Shown: in pieces, positions 12,972 to 14,786 of the stretch
How positions within the stretch are numbered: position 1 is the first letter of the stretch
Layout of the letters: every line of letters starts with the position of its first letter
Assembly: GCA_002385755.1 (NCBI GenBank)
Contig: DGED01000017.1
Coordinates: 13,489-28,274 of the forward strand
DNA: 14,786 bases
Reading direction: 5' to 3'
From: Caryophanales bacterium UBA3935
Lineage (GTDB): Bacteria; Bacillota_I; Bacilli_A; ML615J-28; CAG-698
The notes under the pieces: model-generated
Seen by the model: only the letters and a program-made list of their open reading frames with translations
What the model was told of the DNA's origin: nothing
The model's database searches: none
Position numbers and translations under genes: made by a program

Positions 12972-14786
12972 TTATTCTGGAGCGATTCTCAATTTTTTGA
13001 AAGAATTCGAGATTAGGAGCATTAACGGGATCACGAAATGAATCAATAATAATGTCACGAGGATCTCCTTTATCATTAACGCGCCTTCGGCTTTGACCGC
13101 GGTGGTAACGCCGTTAAGTTGCCAATAGCCTCCCCGGCTTATCGAAAGCGTCGGTTCAACGTAATCGGTTGCGACGTCACCGTCGGTTATTTTTCTCGCC
13201 TTTAAGGAAGTGCGCTCGCCGTTAATCGCCCAATACCCGCTCGGGTCGATCGTCAATTCAATTTGATCGCCGAGGCCCGCGGGAATATCCGTCTCGATAT
13301 CATTGATGGTGAATTTGCCGTCCTTTATCGCCACAACCGGGATTTCATATTCATCCGGGTTGGCGGGCAATTTTACCGCTTTCGCCGTTGTTTCGCGGCC
13401 GTTAAGCCACCAAAAGCCGCCGGAGACATTAAAAACTAATTCGTCGACGCTGCTATGAATGATAGTCGGATGACCGTCGATAACCCAATGATTATCGATA
13501 ATCGTGATTTCGGGGCGGCGATAACCCTCTGCCGCTGCGGTGTAGGTTATCCCGGGAACCCGGAACGCTTTAACGTTCGTCTTTTGACCGTTAATATGCC
13601 AATACTTATTGACAACGTCAAGCACGAGACGGTTTTCCTCGAAAGCGTTAATCGACGTTTTCACGCCGTTTAAACACCAGTAATAATCGCCGTTGAGAGT
13701 AATATTGGGGGTAAGGTAAGTTCCGTTGGACAAATTCTCGACTATCGGCATTTCAATCGCCCGTATCGTCGTCGCCTTGCCGTTGAGAGACCAATTATTG
13801 TGTTCGTTCACTTCCAGGATAATATCCTTGGAAAGCTCGTCGATATTTCTATAATAACTTAGGTCAAGCCGCGCGAATTTAACCGGCAATAAATTAAATC
13901 CCATCAAAAAGCAACATATGACCATCGCTGCGAAAATGACTTTCCTAACCCAGTTAAACGGGTGGGAGACTTGAAACAAAACGAATAACATGACCGCCGT
14001 CGTTACCACCGTCGCAATCGTCGTATACACGGCGTTGTTGTGTTGTAACGACTCGAATCCCGGGGTAATGCGAAGGAAACTTAAAATGAGATGCAAAATC
14101 ACGATTGTGAGAGCCCCGGGCAGCGTCGATTTAATAACGTTCGATAAAAACTTACCCTTGACAATCTGCCGGTTGCGTTGCAGCGCCAGATACATCGACG
14201 GGAACCCGAGCACAAACCATTCGATCATGTATAAATGCTTGGCCGTGAACGGATAAGTTATGCTAATCGGGCCCTTCTGCATTCCCAAGATAATATACAT
14301 TATCGTGAGCAATATCGCGAACATCGTCTTAACGAGAAAGAGCGTCGATGTTTTTTGAATATTATTAATGACTCGCCGACCCTCGATTACGACTTCGGGC
14401 ATGCTAGAAAAAGTGGAATTAACCAAAACCAGATGCGACGCGTAACGAACGGCGTCGCTACCTGAAGCCATGGCGATACTGCAATCAGCTTCCTTGAGCG
14501 CCAATATGTCGTTAACCCCGTCGCCGGTCATCGCTACGGTTTTATCGTGCTCTTTTAGGGTTTGAACAATAACTCTTTTTTGTTGGGGGCTGACCCGGCC
14601 GAAAACCGTGTAGTCAAATACGATCTCGCGGACTTCGTCGTCGGTCATCCCCGCCAGGCTGACATATCGTTCGGCGCCTTCGACGCCGACCCGCATCGCG
14701 ATCTGCGATACCGTTACGGGGTTGTCTCCCGATATAATCTTGATATCAACATTGTTTTGCTTGAAGAAATCAATCGTGTCGGCCGC
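12972..14786 (-). CDS. P-type cation ATPase with a repeat domain in its last external loop (5' end outside window)
   Basis: The visible 604 residues are the C-terminal part of a P-type ATPase, an ATP-driven ion pump. Residue numbers here count from the internal Met at 14696. Just before it stands IDFFKQNNVDIKIISGDNPVT, the TGD-like motif; then come MTGDGVND (56-63), the hinge, and GRRVINNIQKTSTLFLVKT (106-124) leading into M5. This resembles the Exp7-like cation ATPases of Firmicutes. Five helices follow (M5 about 117-138, M6 153-172, M7 190-210, M8 222-245, M9 252-271), then about 270 residues of repeat domain, then M10 (544-563) and a basic tail SFKKLR. Positions and charges place the repeat domain outside the cell. 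The phosphorylation site DKTG lies beyond the window, so the ion cannot be guessed. It ends in TAA, 4 nt before the -35 of rpsF. Confidence 0.93.
   Translation of the reverse strand, partial: AADTIDFFKQNNVDIKIISGDNPVTVSQIAMRVGVEGAERYVSLAGMTDDEVREIVFDYTVFGRVSPQQKRVIVQTLKEHDKTVAMTGDGVNDILALKEADCSIAMASGSDAVRYASHLVLVNSTFSSMPEVVIEGRRVINNIQKTSTLFLVKTMFAILLTIMYIILGMQKGPISITYPFTAKHLYMIEWFVLGFPSMYLALQRNRQIVKGKFLSNVIKSTLPGALTIVILHLILSFLRITPGFESLQHNNAVYTTIATVVTTAVMLFVLFQVSHPFNWVRKVIFAAMVICCFLMGFNLLPVKFARLDLSYYRNIDELSKDIILEVNEHNNWSLNGKATTIRAIEMPIVENLSNGTYLTPNITLNGDYYWCLNGVKTSINAFEENRLVLDVVNKYWHINGQKTNVKAFRVPGITYTAAAEGYRRPEITIIDNHWVIDGHPTIIHSSVDELVFNVSGGFWWLNGRETTAKAVKLPANPDEYEIPVVAIKDGKFTINDIETDIPAGLGDQIELTIDPSGYWAINGERTSLKARKITDGDVATDYVEPTLSISRGGYWQLNGVTTAVKAEGALMIKEILVTLLLIHFVIPLMLLISNSFKKLRIAPE
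13083..13832 (-). repeat. Four two-repeat modules (eight W-x-[LI]-N-G-x-x-T motifs) in the ATPase M9-M10 loop
   Basis: Eight copies of the pattern [YFHN]-W-x-[LI]-[ND]-G-x-x-T-x-x-x-A are encoded, with the leading aromatic at residues 302, 340, 366, 404, 429, 462 (Phe), 489 and 525 (numbered from the Met at 14696). Spacings alternate long and short: 38, 26, 38, 25, 33, 27, 36. The long linkers mostly contain a proline near the start and a Y-x-x-P-like element before the next strand; the short linkers read like D-x-L-x-L-x-V. The true unit is therefore about 60-64 residues and occurs four times. The DNA copies are strongly diverged, so the duplication is old. Similar GYW-x-ING-x-x-T repeats occur, as I remember, in surface and phage tail proteins. 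Confidence 0.85.

Noticed and set aside
13083..13832. Repeated segments considered as a CRISPR array or DNA tandem repeat
   Set aside because: The repetition is only at protein level; the nucleotide copies differ greatly and lie in one open reading frame.

Overview
The window is a densely packed, strictly one-directional block: every gene I can support is on the minus strand, so transcription runs from high to low coordinates. Content and order point to the Bacillota (Firmicutes), most likely a Bacilli-related, possibly uncultured or Mollicutes/Erysipelotrichia-adjacent lineage. The evidence is moderate GC, Gram-positive Shine-Dalgarno sites (AAGGAGGTGAT and its pieces), a SpoIIR homologue, LuxS, a GdpP-type phosphodiesterase, and two gene blocks known from Bacillus (rpsF-ssb-rpsR next to gdpP-rplI-dnaB, and prfA-prmC-spoIIR-tsaC). 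TGA is used as a stop in several genes (rpsF, gdpP-rplI, alr, the GNAT gene), so this is the standard bacterial code and not the Mycoplasma code. The lineage call is inference.

Layout in transcription order. (1) 14786-12972: C-terminal part of a P-type cation ATPase (5' end outside the window), with a roughly 270-residue repeat domain in its last extracellular loop. (2) 12872-11846: rpsF-ssb-rpsR operon (S6, single-strand DNA-binding protein, S18) with a clear sigma-A promoter (TTTACA-17-TATAAT) and a terminator. (3) 11783-9819: a lipoprotein with three Ig-like modules, SH3 modules and an NlpC/P60 peptidase domain, bracketed by two hairpins with the same stem. (4) 9690-1: an apparent ten-gene operon behind an extended -10 promoter: a gdpP-rplI fusion, dnaB, prfA, alr, prmC, an unknown membrane protein, tsaC, spoIIR, a GNAT-like gene and luxS (3' end outside the window). 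Gaps are 43 nt or less and several junctions overlap (ATGA). No gene-free stretch longer than about 130 nt exists.

The genes form a core information-processing block: S6/S18/L9 and RF1 with its methyltransferase PrmC (translation), TsaC (tRNA t6A), SSB and DnaB (replication), joined by cell-wall genes (alanine racemase, NlpC/P60 lipoprotein), c-di-AMP turnover (GdpP) and signalling (LuxS, SpoIIR). The most unusual items are (a) the P-type ATPase carrying four copies of a two-repeat W-x-[LI]-N-G-x-x-T module in the M9-M10 loop, (b) the in-frame fusion of the c-di-AMP phosphodiesterase GdpP to ribosomal protein L9, with an internal Shine-Dalgarno site at the junction, and (c) a 9-bp inverted repeat that would mask the spoIIR ribosome binding site. 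All of this is from reading the sequence; no search or folding program was run.
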